From an uncultured Clostridia bacterium (GTDB lineage Bacteria > Bacillota > Clostridia > Christensenellales > Borkfalkiaceae), in NCBI GenBank assembly GCA_944372575.1, contig CALVZS010000006.1:19028-83027 (forward strand): 64,000 bases of DNA, read 5' to 3'. The position numbers and the translations under genes were made by a program. Shown in pieces: positions 1 to 9,018 of the stretch. A model generated the notes under the pieces. That model saw only the letters and a program-made list of their open reading frames with translations, searched no databases and was not told where the DNA came from. Every line of letters begins with the position of its first letter. The first letter of the stretch is position 1.

Positions 1-266
1 GTCCCACCTGCGGCAGGTGCCGCTATGACTGCATCGGGCTGGCGGCGCGCGTGCAGGAGCGCGTGAGGAGTGTCCGCAAAAAACTCAAAGTTGCCGTCAT
101 GGGATGCGTGGTCAACGGCCCGGGCGAGGCGCGCGGGTGCGATCTGGGCATCGCCGGCGGCGAGGAATACTGTGTCATCATGGAAAAGGACAGGCCGGAT
201 ACGCGCGTGAAACGGGAGGACGCGGAGCGCGCCTTCTTTGCGCGGCTTGAGGAACTCATCGGATGA
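1..266 (+). CDS. ispG: 4-hydroxy-3-methylbut-2-enyl-diphosphate synthase, C-terminal part (cut by window edge)
   Basis: This is the C-terminal ~87 residues of IspG/GcpE, the [4Fe-4S] reductase that converts MEcPP to HMBPP in the non-mevalonate isoprenoid pathway. The reading frame enters at base 3. The iron-sulfur ligands are visible: PTCGRC near the left edge and the MGCVVNGPGEA motif, followed by the GIAGGEE segment typical of the family. The stop (264-266) overlaps the next start in an ATGA junction. IspG next to polC and rimP is the usual Firmicute order. The N-terminal TIM barrel lies outside the window. Confidence 0.95.
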   Translation, partial: PTCGRCRYDCIGLAARVQERVRSVRKKLKVAVMGCVVNGPGEARGCDLGIAGGEEYCVIMEKDRPDTRVKREDAERAFFARLEELIG

Positions 267-1774
267 AGAGCAAGGAATATCTGGAAGAAATACGCAATGC
301 CCCCGGGCTGAAGCGCGCCGTGCTGCGCAGGATCGAGGTGGCGGGCAGGACGGTCACCTTTCATCTGGTGACGGACGTCACCTATGCGCCCGAGGACGTG
401 GAATATGCGCGCGGCGTGTCGCAGAAGTATGCCCCGCAGGGATTTTCCGCCGAAGTGCGCGTCCTCAAGTCCGTCCCCGATGCGGAGGCGGTGCGCAAGG
501 CCGTGGCGCAGATATTAAAGGATCGTTTTCCCGGGATGGCGGCGTTCGTCGATCCGGAGGACATCGCCGTGGAGATCGACGAGGGGGGCGGCAGGTTCTT
601 CATCTCGGTGGGAGAGCTGGAGCGCGAGCGCATGGCGGGGGACGGCGTGATGGATGCGGTGAGCGCGGAACTCGCCAGATCCTTCTGCGGGACGTGGTTC
701 GGCGAAGTGCGCTTTATCAATAAGGAGCGCGGGGAGATCGTGCATGAGGCGCCGCCCGAGGCGGAGTATATCGCCGCGCCCCGCTTCTTTCCCATCGAGG
801 GGTATGAGCCCATCGATGGCGCCAAACCCTCCCGCGCCATCTATATCGCCGACCTCGTCAAGGAAATGCAGAACGTCACCGTGTGCGGCACGGTGTCCTA
901 TATCGAGGAGCGCGCCACAAAGAACGGCAAGCCCTATTTCTCCGTCACAATCTCGGATGCGACGGGGCAGCTGCGCTCCTCCTATTTTTCCAAGAAGGCG
1001 ACCGTGGAGAAGGTGCGCATCGTTAAGCAGGGGGACAGCGTGTGCCTGACGGGGGACAACGAGATCTTCAACGGCGCGCTCTCCTTCCGCACCAAATTGA
1101 TTGACTTCGGCCGTGCGCCGGAGGGGTTCGTCCCCGAGGAGCGGCCCTCCCGCCCCGTGCCGGCGCAGTACCGCGTGGCGTTTCCCTCGCCCGTCTCCGA
1201 TCTTGTGCAGGGAACGCTTTTTCAGGGAAAGCCGCTGCCCAAAGAGGTGGTGGAGCGCGACTTTGTCGTGTTCGATCTGGAGACGACGGGGCTCAACAAT
1301 TCCCCCGCGATGGGCGCGATGGATCACATCATCGAACTGGGCGCCGTCAAGATCCACGGCGGACGCATCACGGAGAAGCTCTCCACCTTCGTCGCCTGCC
1401 CCGTGCGGCTTTCCGAGGAAATCATCTCCATCACGGGCATCCGGGACGAGATGCTCGTCGGCGCGCCCGCGGTGGGGGACGTGCTCGCCGACTTTTACAA
1501 GTTTTCGGCGGGCTGCGCGCTGGTGGGCCACAACGTGCAGTTCGACTATAAGTTCATCCGCTACTACGGCGAGCAGGAGGGGTTCGTTTTCGACCAACAG
1601 CAGTACGACACGATGGTCATGTCTCAGCGCACGCTGCGCCTGCCGCACAACCGGCTCAACGACCTCGTCGATTACTTCGGCTTCACCTTCCGGCACCACC
1701 GCGCCTTCGACGATGCCTTTGCCACCGCCAAAGTTTTTTTGGAACTTGCGCGCATTTCGGGCAAGCTGATGTGA
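263..1774 (+). CDS. PolC-like protein lacking polymerase: N-terminal domain, OB fold and DEDD exonuclease
   Basis: This 503-residue protein occupies the place where Firmicutes keep polC (between ispG and rimP). Residues ~1-180 resemble the PolC N-terminal domains, ~190-285 form an OB fold (region around VTVCGTVSYIEER), and ~333-500 form a DnaQ/PolC-type 3'-5' exonuclease with DLETTG (D338, E340), GHNVQFD (H423, D428) and HHRAFDD (H479, D484), so all catalytic acidic residues are kept. The PHP domain that normally surrounds the exonuclease and the whole polymerase module (palm, fingers, tandem HhH; ~900 residues) are absent. The ORF ends cleanly after the exonuclease and a promoter for rimP follows, so nothing of the polymerase remains here. 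It may proofread or trim DNA or RNA in trans. The homology to PolC is clear from domain order; the function is inference. Confidence 0.8.
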   Translation: MKSKEYLEEIRNAPGLKRAVLRRIEVAGRTVTFHLVTDVTYAPEDVEYARGVSQKYAPQGFSAEVRVLKSVPDAEAVRKAVAQILKDRFPGMAAFVDPEDIAVEIDEGGGRFFISVGELERERMAGDGVMDAVSAELARSFCGTWFGEVRFINKERGEIVHEAPPEAEYIAAPRFFPIEGYEPIDGAKPSRAIYIADLVKEMQNVTVCGTVSYIEERATKNGKPYFSVTISDATGQLRSSYFSKKATVEKVRIVKQGDSVCLTGDNEIFNGALSFRTKLIDFGRAPEGFVPEERPSRPVPAQYRVAFPSPVSDLVQGTLFQGKPLPKEVVERDFVVFDLETTGLNNSPAMGAMDHIIELGAVKIHGGRITEKLSTFVACPVRLSEEIISITGIRDEMLVGAPAVGDVLADFYKFSAGCALVGHNVQFDYKFIRYYGEQEGFVFDQQQYDTMVMSQRTLRLPHNRLNDLVDYFGFTFRHHRAFDDAFATAKVFLELARISGKLM

Positions 1775-1792
1775 AAAAGTTTGCACAAATGC

Positions 1793-1821
1793 TTGCATTT
1801 TCCCCTGAAATGTGGTAAACT
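1793..1821 (+). promoter_or_regulatory. Promoter of the rimP-nusA-infB operon
   Basis: TTGCAT (1793-1798) and TAAACT (1816-1821) are separated by 17 bases. It lies in the 131-base gap between the PolC-like gene and rimP, directly before the leader hairpin at 1847-1872. Confidence 0.6.
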
Positions 1822-1846
1822 ATGGAATGTCTTAATCTGAACGCGG

Positions 1847-1872
1847 ATTGAGAGCGGCTTGCCGCTCTCAAT
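1847..1872 (+). promoter_or_regulatory. Leader hairpin upstream of rimP
   Basis: A perfect 12-bp inverted repeat (ATTGAGAGCGGC and its complement) with only two bases between the arms, so the real loop is about four bases. Only three T residues follow, which makes it a weak intrinsic terminator. It sits in the 5' leader of the operon that makes NusA, so an attenuator or processing/stability role is plausible; this is inference. Confidence 0.55.
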
Positions 1873-1905
1873 CTTTGTATGCAGAGGTTTCGCTGGGAGG
1901 CAGCC

Positions 1906-2361
1906 ATGAAGGTAAAACCCATGCAGGAAGTGCAGGCGTTCCTCGCGCCCGTCGCGCAGTCGGTGGGTGCGGAACTGCTGGAGGCGGTCTGGAACAACCG
2001 GGAGCGCTCGCTCACGCTCTACATCGACGCGCCGGGCGGCGTCGACCTCGATCTCTGCGAGGCGTTCCACCATGCGGCGGACGCCGCGCTCGACGAGCTC
2101 GACCCCACCTACGGCGCGGCTTATACGCTCAACTGCTCCTCCCCGGGGCTGGATCGTCCCTTTAAAACGGCGCGCGATTTTGAGCGCCACATGGGGGAGA
2201 AGATCGAGGTGCATCTGTACGCGCCCTTCGCGGGGGCGAAGTATCACGAGGGAACGCTCACTGCCTTTGAGGACGGCAACGTCGTGCTTGCCACCCCGAA
2301 AGGGGAGATGCGCATTCCCTTTGACAAGACCTCCAAGGTCTGTCTGCTCATCGAAGTGTGA
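1906..2361 (+). CDS. rimP: Ribosome maturation factor RimP
   Basis: RimP is needed for late maturation of the 30S ribosomal subunit. The 151-residue length fits the family, and the signature SSPGLDRP lies in the middle, between the N-terminal alpha/beta domain and the C-terminal SH3-like barrel. I chose ATG 1906 because GGGAGG lies five bases before it; an in-frame ATG at 1879 has no comparable site. It is the first gene of the rimP-nusA-ylxR-ylxQ-infB-rbfA transcription unit. Confidence 0.93.
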   Translation: MKVKPMQEVQAFLAPVAQSVGAELLEAVWNNRERSLTLYIDAPGGVDLDLCEAFHHAADAALDELDPTYGAAYTLNCSSPGLDRPFKTARDFERHMGEKIEVHLYAPFAGAKYHEGTLTAFEDGNVVLATPKGEMRIPFDKTSKVCLLIEV

Positions 2362-2393
2362 CGCCTGCGGGCGATAACGATAAGGAGAACACT

Positions 2394-3485
2394 ATGATCA
2401 ACAAGGATTTCTTTGCGGCGCTCGCCGATCTCGAGCGCGAAAAGGGCATCAGCGAGGATACGTTTATCGAGGCGCTGTCCACGGCGCTCGCTTCCGCCTA
2501 TAAAAAGCAGTACATCGGCGAGGGCGGGAACGTTGAAGTCAGGCTCAACCCCGAGAAGGGGAGCATCCGCTTCTTTTTGAAGCGCACCGTGACGGACGCC
2601 GAGGAGCCGGGCGACGGCGAGATCTCCCTTGAAGAGGCGCAGGAGATCAAAAAGAGCGCCAAGGTGGGCGACGTCCTGACGGACGAGTTCACGCCCAAGG
2701 ATTTCACCCGCATCGCGGCGCAGACCGCAAAGCAGGTCATTCTGCAGAAGATCCATGAGACGGAGCGCGACAACACCCTCTCCGAGTTCTCGGACAAGGA
2801 GGGTGAGCTCATGTCCGGCCTTGTGCGCAAGGTGGACGCGCGCAACGTGTACGTCGAACTGGGCAAGGGACAGATCGAGGGCGTCATGCTCCCGCAGGAT
2901 CAGGTGCCGGGGGAGCGCTATCTCGTCGGCGACCATATCAAAGTGTATGTCAAGCGCGTCAAGAGCGGCGGCAGGAACGCACAGGTGCTCGTCTCCCGTG
3001 CGGCGCCCGGACTGGTCAAGCGCCTCTTTGAGGAGGAAGTTCCCGAGATCAAGGCGGGTACCGTCGTCGTCAAGGGGATCTCCCGTGAACCGGGCCACCG
3101 CACCAAGATGGCGATCGCCTCCGAAGATGCGCGCGTGGACGCCGTCGGCGCTTGCGTGGGCAACAAGGGCGCCCGCGTGAACGCGGTCGTTACCGAACTG
3201 GGCGGCGAGAAGATCGACATCATCCTCTGGAGCGAAAATCCGCTCGAGTTCATCGCCAAGGCGCTCTCGCCCGCAACGGTGCTCTCCGTCACGCAGATGG
3301 GGGAGAAGTCGGCGGTCGCGGTCGTACCGGACGACAAGCTCTCGCTCGCCATCGGCAGGGACGGGCAGAATGCCCGCCTTGCGGCGCGCCTCACGGGCTG
3401 GAAGATCGACGTCAAGAGCGAGTCGGCGGCGGCGAAGATGAACCTCGATGCCGCGGCGCCCGCCGAAGACAATCCGGAGGAATAA
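2394..3485 (+). CDS. nusA: Transcription termination/antitermination factor NusA
   Basis: NusA binds RNA polymerase and modulates pausing, termination and antitermination. The 363 residues contain the N-terminal polymerase-binding domain (~1-125), an S1 domain (~133-200, around LVRKVDARNVYVELG) and two KH domains (~200-345) with the KH2 signature LAIGRDGQNARLAARLTGWK. No acidic C-terminal repeats are present, as usual in Firmicutes. The start at 2394 is set by AAGGAG (2382-2387). The in-frame region upstream overlaps rimP and has no SD. The stop is directly followed by ylxR without a gap. Confidence 0.96.
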   Translation: MINKDFFAALADLEREKGISEDTFIEALSTALASAYKKQYIGEGGNVEVRLNPEKGSIRFFLKRTVTDAEEPGDGEISLEEAQEIKKSAKVGDVLTDEFTPKDFTRIAAQTAKQVILQKIHETERDNTLSEFSDKEGELMSGLVRKVDARNVYVELGKGQIEGVMLPQDQVPGERYLVGDHIKVYVKRVKSGGRNAQVLVSRAAPGLVKRLFEEEVPEIKAGTVVVKGISREPGHRTKMAIASEDARVDAVGACVGNKGARVNAVVTELGGEKIDIILWSENPLEFIAKALSPATVLSVTQMGEKSAVAVVPDDKLSLAIGRDGQNARLAARLTGWKIDVKSESAAAKMNLDAAAPAEDNPEE

Positions 3486-3758
3486 ATGCCTTCCCCCAAA
3501 AAGATCCCCATGCGCACCTGCATCGCCTGCCGCGAGGAAAAGCCCAAGAAGGAGATGCTCCGCGTCGTGAAAAATGCGGCGGGGGAGATCCGTCTCGATT
3601 TTTCGGGAAAACTGGCAGGGCGCGGCGCCTATGTATGCGGCAGCGAGGCGTGCATCAGAAAACTCAGAAAATACCGTCTTCTCAATAAGGCCTTCTCCGC
3701 CGACGTGAGCGACGAGGTCTATACGGCGATCGAGGAGGAGTTCCTCGGTGCCAAATAA
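3486..3758 (+). CDS. ylxR: YlxR family nucleic-acid-binding protein (RNase P modulator type)
   Basis: A 90-residue DUF448/YlxR protein with the typical RTCIACREEKPKKEMLR start and the GRGAYVCGSEAC segment, which carry four conserved cysteines. YlxR homologues bind RNA, and in Bacillus subtilis the protein (RnpM) modulates RNase P. It starts directly after the nusA stop and overlaps the next gene by 11 bases, so it is translationally coupled to both. Confidence 0.93.
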   Translation: MPSPKKIPMRTCIACREEKPKKEMLRVVKNAAGEIRLDFSGKLAGRGAYVCGSEACIRKLRKYRLLNKAFSADVSDEVYTAIEEEFLGAK

Positions 3759-4044
3759 GACGGGGACGTATCTGGGATTTTGCCGCCGCGCAGGCAAACT
3801 GACCGTCGGCGTGAATGCGCTGCGCGCCACGCGCGAGCGGGTATATCTGCTGGTTGCGGATCCCTCGGCGTCCGAAAACGGAAAAAAGGAGATCGCCAAG
3901 CTGGAGAGAAAATTCTCCTGCGGCGTCGTCTGGCTGGACGGCCTCGCCTCCCTCGTCGGGAAGGCAGAATGCAAGGTCGCCGGCATCAGGGAAGAACATC
4001 TCGCGGATGCCATCCGCGCAGAACAGGAAAAAGGAAATTCGTAA
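3748..4044 (+). CDS. ylxQ: L7Ae-family ribosomal/K-turn-binding protein YlxQ
   Basis: A 98-residue member of the ribosomal L7Ae/L30e family, which recognises kink-turn RNAs. It starts with GTG at 3748 inside the end of ylxR. The GFCRRAGKLTVG segment and following Rossmann-like alpha/beta pattern are typical. Its place between ylxR and infB is conserved in Firmicutes. The GTG start is required since no ATG lies near. Confidence 0.88.
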   Translation: MPNKTGTYLGFCRRAGKLTVGVNALRATRERVYLLVADPSASENGKKEIAKLERKFSCGVVWLDGLASLVGKAECKVAGIREEHLADAIRAEQEKGNS

Positions 4045-4086
4045 ACGTGGATGCGGTGCGCGGTGCGTGCCGCCATCGGAGGAGAT

Positions 4087-6708
4087 ATGGCATACAAAAA
4101 CATCGAACATCTCGGGTCATTGCTCAGGGACGAGCGCGGAGCCGCCCTCGGCAAGAGCATTTCCGCGGGGGAAAAGCAGCTGACGGAGCTGCTGAAAAAG
4201 CTGGGCGAGATGGAGGCGGCGGCAAACGCGCGCCGCGCGGAGGAGGATGCCCGCCGCAAAGAGGAGGAGGCGCGTGCCGCCAGGGAAGCCGCCGAGGCTG
4301 CTGCGGCTGCCGAAGCGGCCGCTTCCCCCGCGCCGAAGCCCGCGTCCGTTCCGCCTGCAGAACCGGCTCCCGAAGAGATGCCTGCGGAACAGCCCGCTGC
4401 CGCTGCGCCCGACGTACGGCAGGCGCAGCCGGTGCAGGCGTCTGCGGCAGCGTCCGCAAAGCCCTCTTCCGAGCGCACACAGCAGCCTGCAGCCCGCCCC
4501 GCAAGGGAAAAGCAGGCGCAGGAACGCCCCGAGCGCGCACGCCCCGCGCGTCCGGAGACGCCCGCGCGCCCCATATACCGTCCGCAGGATGGGGCGGCAA
4601 AGACATACACGCCGCCCGCAAGGGGGGCGCAGGGACAGCAGGGAGGACGCCCCGCACGTCCGCAGGCGCCCCGTCCCGCACAGGGTCAGACAGGCCGTCC
4701 CGCAGGGCCGCGTCCCGCGGCAGGGGCAAGGCCCGCTCCGGCGCGCCCCGTCGCGCCGCCCGCACCCGTGCGCCGCGATGCGCCCAAGAAATTTGAAAAG
4801 ACGTACGTCGAGGCGCGCCGCCCCGCAAACAAGCGCGATCTGCAGCGCAGACAGGGGGCGAGCATCGGCGATTTCGATGAGGACAAGAGCGGCTACCGCA
4901 AGGCGCGCTTCGGCAAGAAGGGCGTCAAGAAGGAGACGCAGACCATCAAGATCGACCATGCCGTGGTCACCAGCCGCGAGATCCCCATCAAGGTGCTCTC
5001 CGAAAAGCTGGGCATCTCGGCGGTGGAGATCACCAAACGCCTGTTCAAGGAGGGCGTGATGAAGACGGTGAACGAGTCGGTGGACTACGACAACGCCGCA
5101 TTCATCGCGCTGGAACTGGGGATCGACCTCGAATACAAGCCGGAGGAGACGGCGGAGGACGCCCTCTTGAAGCTGCACGGCGAGGCCTCGGCGGATGAGA
5201 ACCTCGTTCCCCGCGCGCCCGTCGTCACCGTCATGGGACACGTCGACCACGGCAAGACCTCCCTTCTGGACGCCATCCGCAAGACCAACGTCACGGAGGG
5301 CGAAGCGGGCGGCATCACGCAGAGCATCGGCGCCTACACCGTCACGTTCGGCGAGGGCAGGAAAATCACCTTTATCGATACGCCCGGACACGCCGCCTTC
5401 ACGGCGATGCGTGCGCGCGGCGCGCAGGTGACGGACATCGTCGTGCTGGTCGTGGCGGCTGATGACGGCATCATGCCGCAGACGGTGGAGGCGATCAACC
5501 ACGCCAAGGCGGCGGAAGTTCCCATCATCGTCGCGCTCAACAAGATGGATAAGCCCAACGTCGAGCCCGACCGCGTCAAACAGGAACTCATGAAGTACGA
5601 TCTCGTTCCCGAGGAGTGGGGCGGCGACGTCATCGTCGAACCCGTCTCCGCCAAGACGGGCATGGGGATCGATAAGCTGCTCGAGGACATCGATCTTATT
5701 GCCGAGATGCGCGAACTCAAGGCCGATCCCGACAGAAAGGCGAAGGGCGTCGTCATCGAGGCGAAGCTGGACAAGGGCAAGGGGCCCATGGCGAGCGTAC
5801 TCGTGCAGAACGGAACGCTGCACACGGGCGACAACATCGTCTCCGGCACCACGGTCGGGCGCGTGCGCGCCATGATCGACGACAAAGGCAGGACGGTCAA
5901 GGAGGCAGGCCCCTCCACCGCCGTGTCCGTACTCGGGCTGGAGGACGTTCCCAATGCGGGCGATGCCGTGTTCGCCGTGGAGGCGAGCCTGATGAAACAG
6001 GTACAGGAGGAGCGCAAAAGCAAGCAGCGCGAGTCCATGATCCGCGAGACCGCAAAAGTTTCCCTGGACGACATCTTCCGCCAGGCGGAGGAGGGCAACA
6101 TCAAGGATCTCAAGGTCATCGTCAAGGCGGACGTGCAGGGTAGCGTGGAGGCGGTGAAGGGCTCGCTCGAGAAGCTTTCCAACGAGGAAGTGCGCATCAA
6201 GGTCATTCACGCGGCGGCGGGCGCCATCACGGAGAGCGACGTCTCGCTTGCCGATTCCGCCAACGCCGTCATCATCGGCTTCAACGTGCGTCCCGATACC
6301 AAGGCCAAGGCGCTTGCCGAGCGCAGCCATGTGGACGTAAGGCTGTACCGCATCATCTACGAGCTTCTGGACGACATGGAGGCGGCGCTCAAGGGGATGC
6401 TCTCGCCCAAGTACCGGGAAGTGTACATGGGCAAGGCGGAGGTGCGCCAGACCTTCAATATCACGGGGGTCGGCACCGTTGCAGGCTGCCTGGTCACCGA
6501 AGGGCGCCTGGTGCGGGGCGGAAAGCTGCGCATCTACCGCAACGACGTGATGATCGTGGAGGGCAACGTCAAACAGCTCAAGCACTATAAGGACGACGTG
6601 AAGGAGGCGGCCGCGGGTACCGAATGCGGCTGTGCCATCGAGAACTTCAACGATATCAAAGTGGGCGACTTCATCGAGTGCTACGTCATCGAGGAGATCA
6701 AGGGCTGA
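4087..6708 (+). CDS. infB: Translation initiation factor IF-2
   Basis: IF-2 is the GTPase that brings initiator tRNA to the 30S subunit and drives subunit joining. The protein is 873 residues. Residues ~35-235 are a long, low-complexity Ala/Pro/Arg-rich linker. The GTPase domain carries GHVDHGKT (384-391), DTPGH (431-435) and NKMD (485-488). EF-Tu-like domain 2, domain 3 and the C-terminal fMet-tRNA-binding domain follow to the end. I chose ATG 4087 because GGAGGA lies just before it; an in-frame ATG at 4051 would add 12 residues without an SD. The spacing to rbfA is 70 bases. Confidence 0.97.
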   Translation: MAYKNIEHLGSLLRDERGAALGKSISAGEKQLTELLKKLGEMEAAANARRAEEDARRKEEEARAAREAAEAAAAAEAAASPAPKPASVPPAEPAPEEMPAEQPAAAAPDVRQAQPVQASAAASAKPSSERTQQPAARPAREKQAQERPERARPARPETPARPIYRPQDGAAKTYTPPARGAQGQQGGRPARPQAPRPAQGQTGRPAGPRPAAGARPAPARPVAPPAPVRRDAPKKFEKTYVEARRPANKRDLQRRQGASIGDFDEDKSGYRKARFGKKGVKKETQTIKIDHAVVTSREIPIKVLSEKLGISAVEITKRLFKEGVMKTVNESVDYDNAAFIALELGIDLEYKPEETAEDALLKLHGEASADENLVPRAPVVTVMGHVDHGKTSLLDAIRKTNVTEGEAGGITQSIGAYTVTFGEGRKITFIDTPGHAAFTAMRARGAQVTDIVVLVVAADDGIMPQTVEAINHAKAAEVPIIVALNKMDKPNVEPDRVKQELMKYDLVPEEWGGDVIVEPVSAKTGMGIDKLLEDIDLIAEMRELKADPDRKAKGVVIEAKLDKGKGPMASVLVQNGTLHTGDNIVSGTTVGRVRAMIDDKGRTVKEAGPSTAVSVLGLEDVPNAGDAVFAVEASLMKQVQEERKSKQRESMIRETAKVSLDDIFRQAEEGNIKDLKVIVKADVQGSVEAVKGSLEKLSNEEVRIKVIHAAAGAITESDVSLADSANAVIIGFNVRPDTKAKALAERSHVDVRLYRIIYELLDDMEAALKGMLSPKYREVYMGKAEVRQTFNITGVGTVAGCLVTEGRLVRGGKLRIYRNDVMIVEGNVKQLKHYKDDVKEAAAGTECGCAIENFNDIKVGDFIECYVIEEIKG

Positions 6709-6778
6709 CGCGCCCCGTGCCCGCACCGTGCGTTTCCTCTGCGCGGGGGAACGCATGAGCATGGAGGGAGGATATATT

Positions 6779-7171
6779 ATGTCAAGACGCACCGATCGCG
6801 TGGACGGGGAGCTGCAGCGTGAGATCGCGGCGATTCTCTCCGGCGAACTCAAAAACCGCCGGCCCGATCTGAAGGGGATGATCAGCGTCACCGAGGTGGA
6901 CGCTTCGCCCGACTTCAAGACGGCAAAGGTATATGTGAGCATCTATGCCGTGGACGAAGCGGGCAGGAAGGCGGCACTCGCAATTTTAAAGGAGAGCGCG
7001 GGGCTTGTGCGCCATGAGCTTGCCAAGGTCATGCGGATGCGCACCGTTCCCGCCCTCACCTTTCTGGAGGATACGAGCATGGCGTACGGTTCGCACATGG
7101 ACGAACTGTTCGCATCCCTGCATAAGTCGGACAAGGACGAGGATGCAGACCGCGGCGACGATCAGAACTGA
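6779..7171 (+). CDS. rbfA: 30S ribosome-binding factor RbfA
   Basis: A 130-residue RbfA, a KH-fold assembly factor acting on the 5' end region of 16S rRNA. The family pattern is seen in SRRTDRVDGELQREIAAIL, the DASPDFKTAKVYVS strand and the LAKVMRMRTVPALTF core. The SD GGAGGGAGG (6763-6771) places the start at ATG 6779; an ATG at 6755 lies in front of that SD and is less likely. The C-terminus is acidic. Confidence 0.95.
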   Translation: MSRRTDRVDGELQREIAAILSGELKNRRPDLKGMISVTEVDASPDFKTAKVYVSIYAVDEAGRKAALAILKESAGLVRHELAKVMRMRTVPALTFLEDTSMAYGSHMDELFASLHKSDKDEDADRGDDQN

Positions 7172-7219
7172 CTGCCGGCGGCCTTGCCGGCGCGATCTTT
7201 GTCAACAGGAGCGGAAATA

Positions 7220-8188
7220 TTGAATACGTTATCGGAAATCGCAGACGTCATCCGGCGTCTGAAAAGCGCGGTGATCTTTACGCACATGCGGCCCGACGGG
7301 GATGCCCTCGGGAGTGCAATGGCGCTCTCCCGCGCTCTTTTTCTTTTAAATATCCCGAACGAAGTCGTCAACGAGGGAGAGATCCCCGAAAAATTCCTCT
7401 TTCTGGAGGGAATGGATTCCATCCGCCGTACGCCGACGCTCGACGCGCAGGGGTATATCTGCGTCGATTCGAGCGATGAGGCGCGCCTGGGGTATGCGCA
7501 GTCCGCTTTCCAGGCGGGCGTCAGAAAGGGGAAGGCGAGCATCAACATCGATCACCACATCTCCAACACGCACTTCTGCAAGTATAATTTCGTGCGCATG
7601 CGCGCAAGCAACTGCGAAAATATCGCCGAACTCATCCGCCTTCTGGGTGTCACGCCCGACAGGCTCACGGCAAGCTATCTGCTCATGGGCATGGTCACCG
7701 ATTCGGGCGGGTTTTCGCACGGCGACGTCAACGGCGACACGCTGCGCGCCGCGGCGGACGCCGTGGACGCGGGGGCGGACATCGGCGCGATCACCTATCA
7801 GGTGTTCAAAAAACAGACCAAGGCGCGCGCGGAGCTGTACGCCGAGGTCATCTCCAAACTGCGCTACGACCTCGATGACCGCCTGGTCACGGCGCTCGTC
7901 ACGCAGGAACAGCTCAGAAAATACGGTCTGAAGCAGGATGCGACGGAGGGCATCGTCGACTTCGGGCTCAGCGTGGCGCCCGTGGAGGTGAGCGTGTGCA
8001 TGATGGAGGTCAGGAAGGGGCAGTACAAGGCTTCCCTGCGCTCCAAGGGGACGGTCAACGTCAACGAGGTCGCGGGCGTGTTCGGCGGCGGCGGGCATAT
8101 CCTTGCCTCCGGGTGCATGTTCTTCGGCGACTATGAGGAGGCGTACGACAAACTCCGTTACGCCGTCCTGCAGAGGTTGCCGCAATGA
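7220..8188 (+). CDS. nrnA: DHH/DHHA1 phosphoesterase (NrnA type: nanoRNase/pAp phosphatase)
   Basis: This family degrades short oligoribonucleotides and dephosphorylates 3'-phosphoadenosine 5'-phosphate. Metal ligands are visible: THMRPDGD (H22, D26, D28), D83 in the CVDSSD segment, and DHH at 111-113. The C-terminal DHHA1 domain has the GGGGHILASG signature. The start is inferred to be TTG 7220, preceded at eight bases by AGGAG (7207-7211); no in-frame ATG lies nearby. It has 322 residues, and the stop overlaps the truB start (ATGA). nrnA between rbfA and truB is standard Firmicute order. Confidence 0.9.
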   Translation: MNTLSEIADVIRRLKSAVIFTHMRPDGDALGSAMALSRALFLLNIPNEVVNEGEIPEKFLFLEGMDSIRRTPTLDAQGYICVDSSDEARLGYAQSAFQAGVRKGKASINIDHHISNTHFCKYNFVRMRASNCENIAELIRLLGVTPDRLTASYLLMGMVTDSGGFSHGDVNGDTLRAAADAVDAGADIGAITYQVFKKQTKARAELYAEVISKLRYDLDDRLVTALVTQEQLRKYGLKQDATEGIVDFGLSVAPVEVSVCMMEVRKGQYKASLRSKGTVNVNEVAGVFGGGGHILASGCMFFGDYEEAYDKLRYAVLQRLPQ

Positions 8189-9018
8189 CGGGGTTCGTCA
8201 ACGTGTTCAAGCCGGAGGGGATCGGCTCCACCAAGGCGGTGGGGCGGGTGAAGTACCTCACCAAGACCCCCTGCGGACACATGGGGACGCTCGATCCGCT
8301 CGCCTGCGGGGTGCTGCCCGTGGGCGTGGGGAATGCGGCGCGCCTGTTCGATTACTTTTTGCAGAAGGAAAAGCGCTACTCTGCCCGCTTCGTGTTCGGG
8401 GCGACCACGGAGACCCTCGACCGGGAGGGCGAGGTCGTGCGCGGCGGGCGCATCCCGACTGCGGCGGAGATCGGTGCGGCGCTTCCCGCCTTTGTGGGCG
8501 AGGTCTCGCAGACGCCCCCCCGGTACAGCGCCGTATCGGTGGGCGGCAGAAGGGGATATGACCTCGCGCGCGGCGGGCAGGACTTCGAGCCTGCCGCCAG
8601 GAAGGTGAAGATCTCCTCCTTTACGCTGACCGGGCAGACGGCGCCCGACGAATTTGCCTTTGAGATCTGCTGCGGCGGGGGAACGTATATCCGCTCCCTC
8701 GCGCGCGACCTTGCCGCCGCACTCGGCACGCAGGGATACATGAGCTATCTGTGCCGCACGGCGAGCGGGCCGTTCACGGCGGAGAATGCCGTGCCGCTGG
8801 ATGCGCTGACGGAGGAGAACATTGCACGCGTTCTCATCCCCACGCAGAGCGTGCTGCCCTTCCCCGTGCTGGAGGGGGCGGATGCGCGCATCTTTCACGG
8901 CGTGGGCGTCGGGGTGCCGGCGGCGGACGGGCGGTACAAACTCTTCCGCGACGGGGAATTTTACGGCATTGCGCGCGTGGAGAACGGCATCGCACGCGCG
9001 GAGAAAAAGCTATGCTGA
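8185..9018 (+). CDS. truB: tRNA pseudouridine(55) synthase TruB
   Basis: TruB makes pseudouridine 55 in the T-loop of tRNAs. The catalytic aspartate is D37 in GHMGTLDPLACGVLP, and the RYSAVSVGGRRGYDLAR segment is typical. The length (277) includes a short C-terminal PUA-like region after residue ~225. It is coupled to nrnA by a four-base ATGA overlap and overlaps ribF by seven bases. Confidence 0.95.
   Translation: MTGFVNVFKPEGIGSTKAVGRVKYLTKTPCGHMGTLDPLACGVLPVGVGNAARLFDYFLQKEKRYSARFVFGATTETLDREGEVVRGGRIPTAAEIGAALPAFVGEVSQTPPRYSAVSVGGRRGYDLARGGQDFEPAARKVKISSFTLTGQTAPDEFAFEICCGGGTYIRSLARDLAAALGTQGYMSYLCRTASGPFTAENAVPLDALTEENIARVLIPTQSVLPFPVLEGADARIFHGVGVGVPAADGRYKLFRDGEFYGIARVENGIARAEKKLC

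Noticed and set aside
2244..4610. 788-residue minus-strand open frame opposite nusA–ylxQ–infB
   Set aside because: Shadow of well-identified genes; no start signal or recognizable domain.
4117..6942. 941-residue minus-strand open frame opposite infB
   Set aside because: G+C-rich codon bias creates long antisense frames; infB motifs are unambiguous and the minus frame has a low-complexity, unnatural composition.
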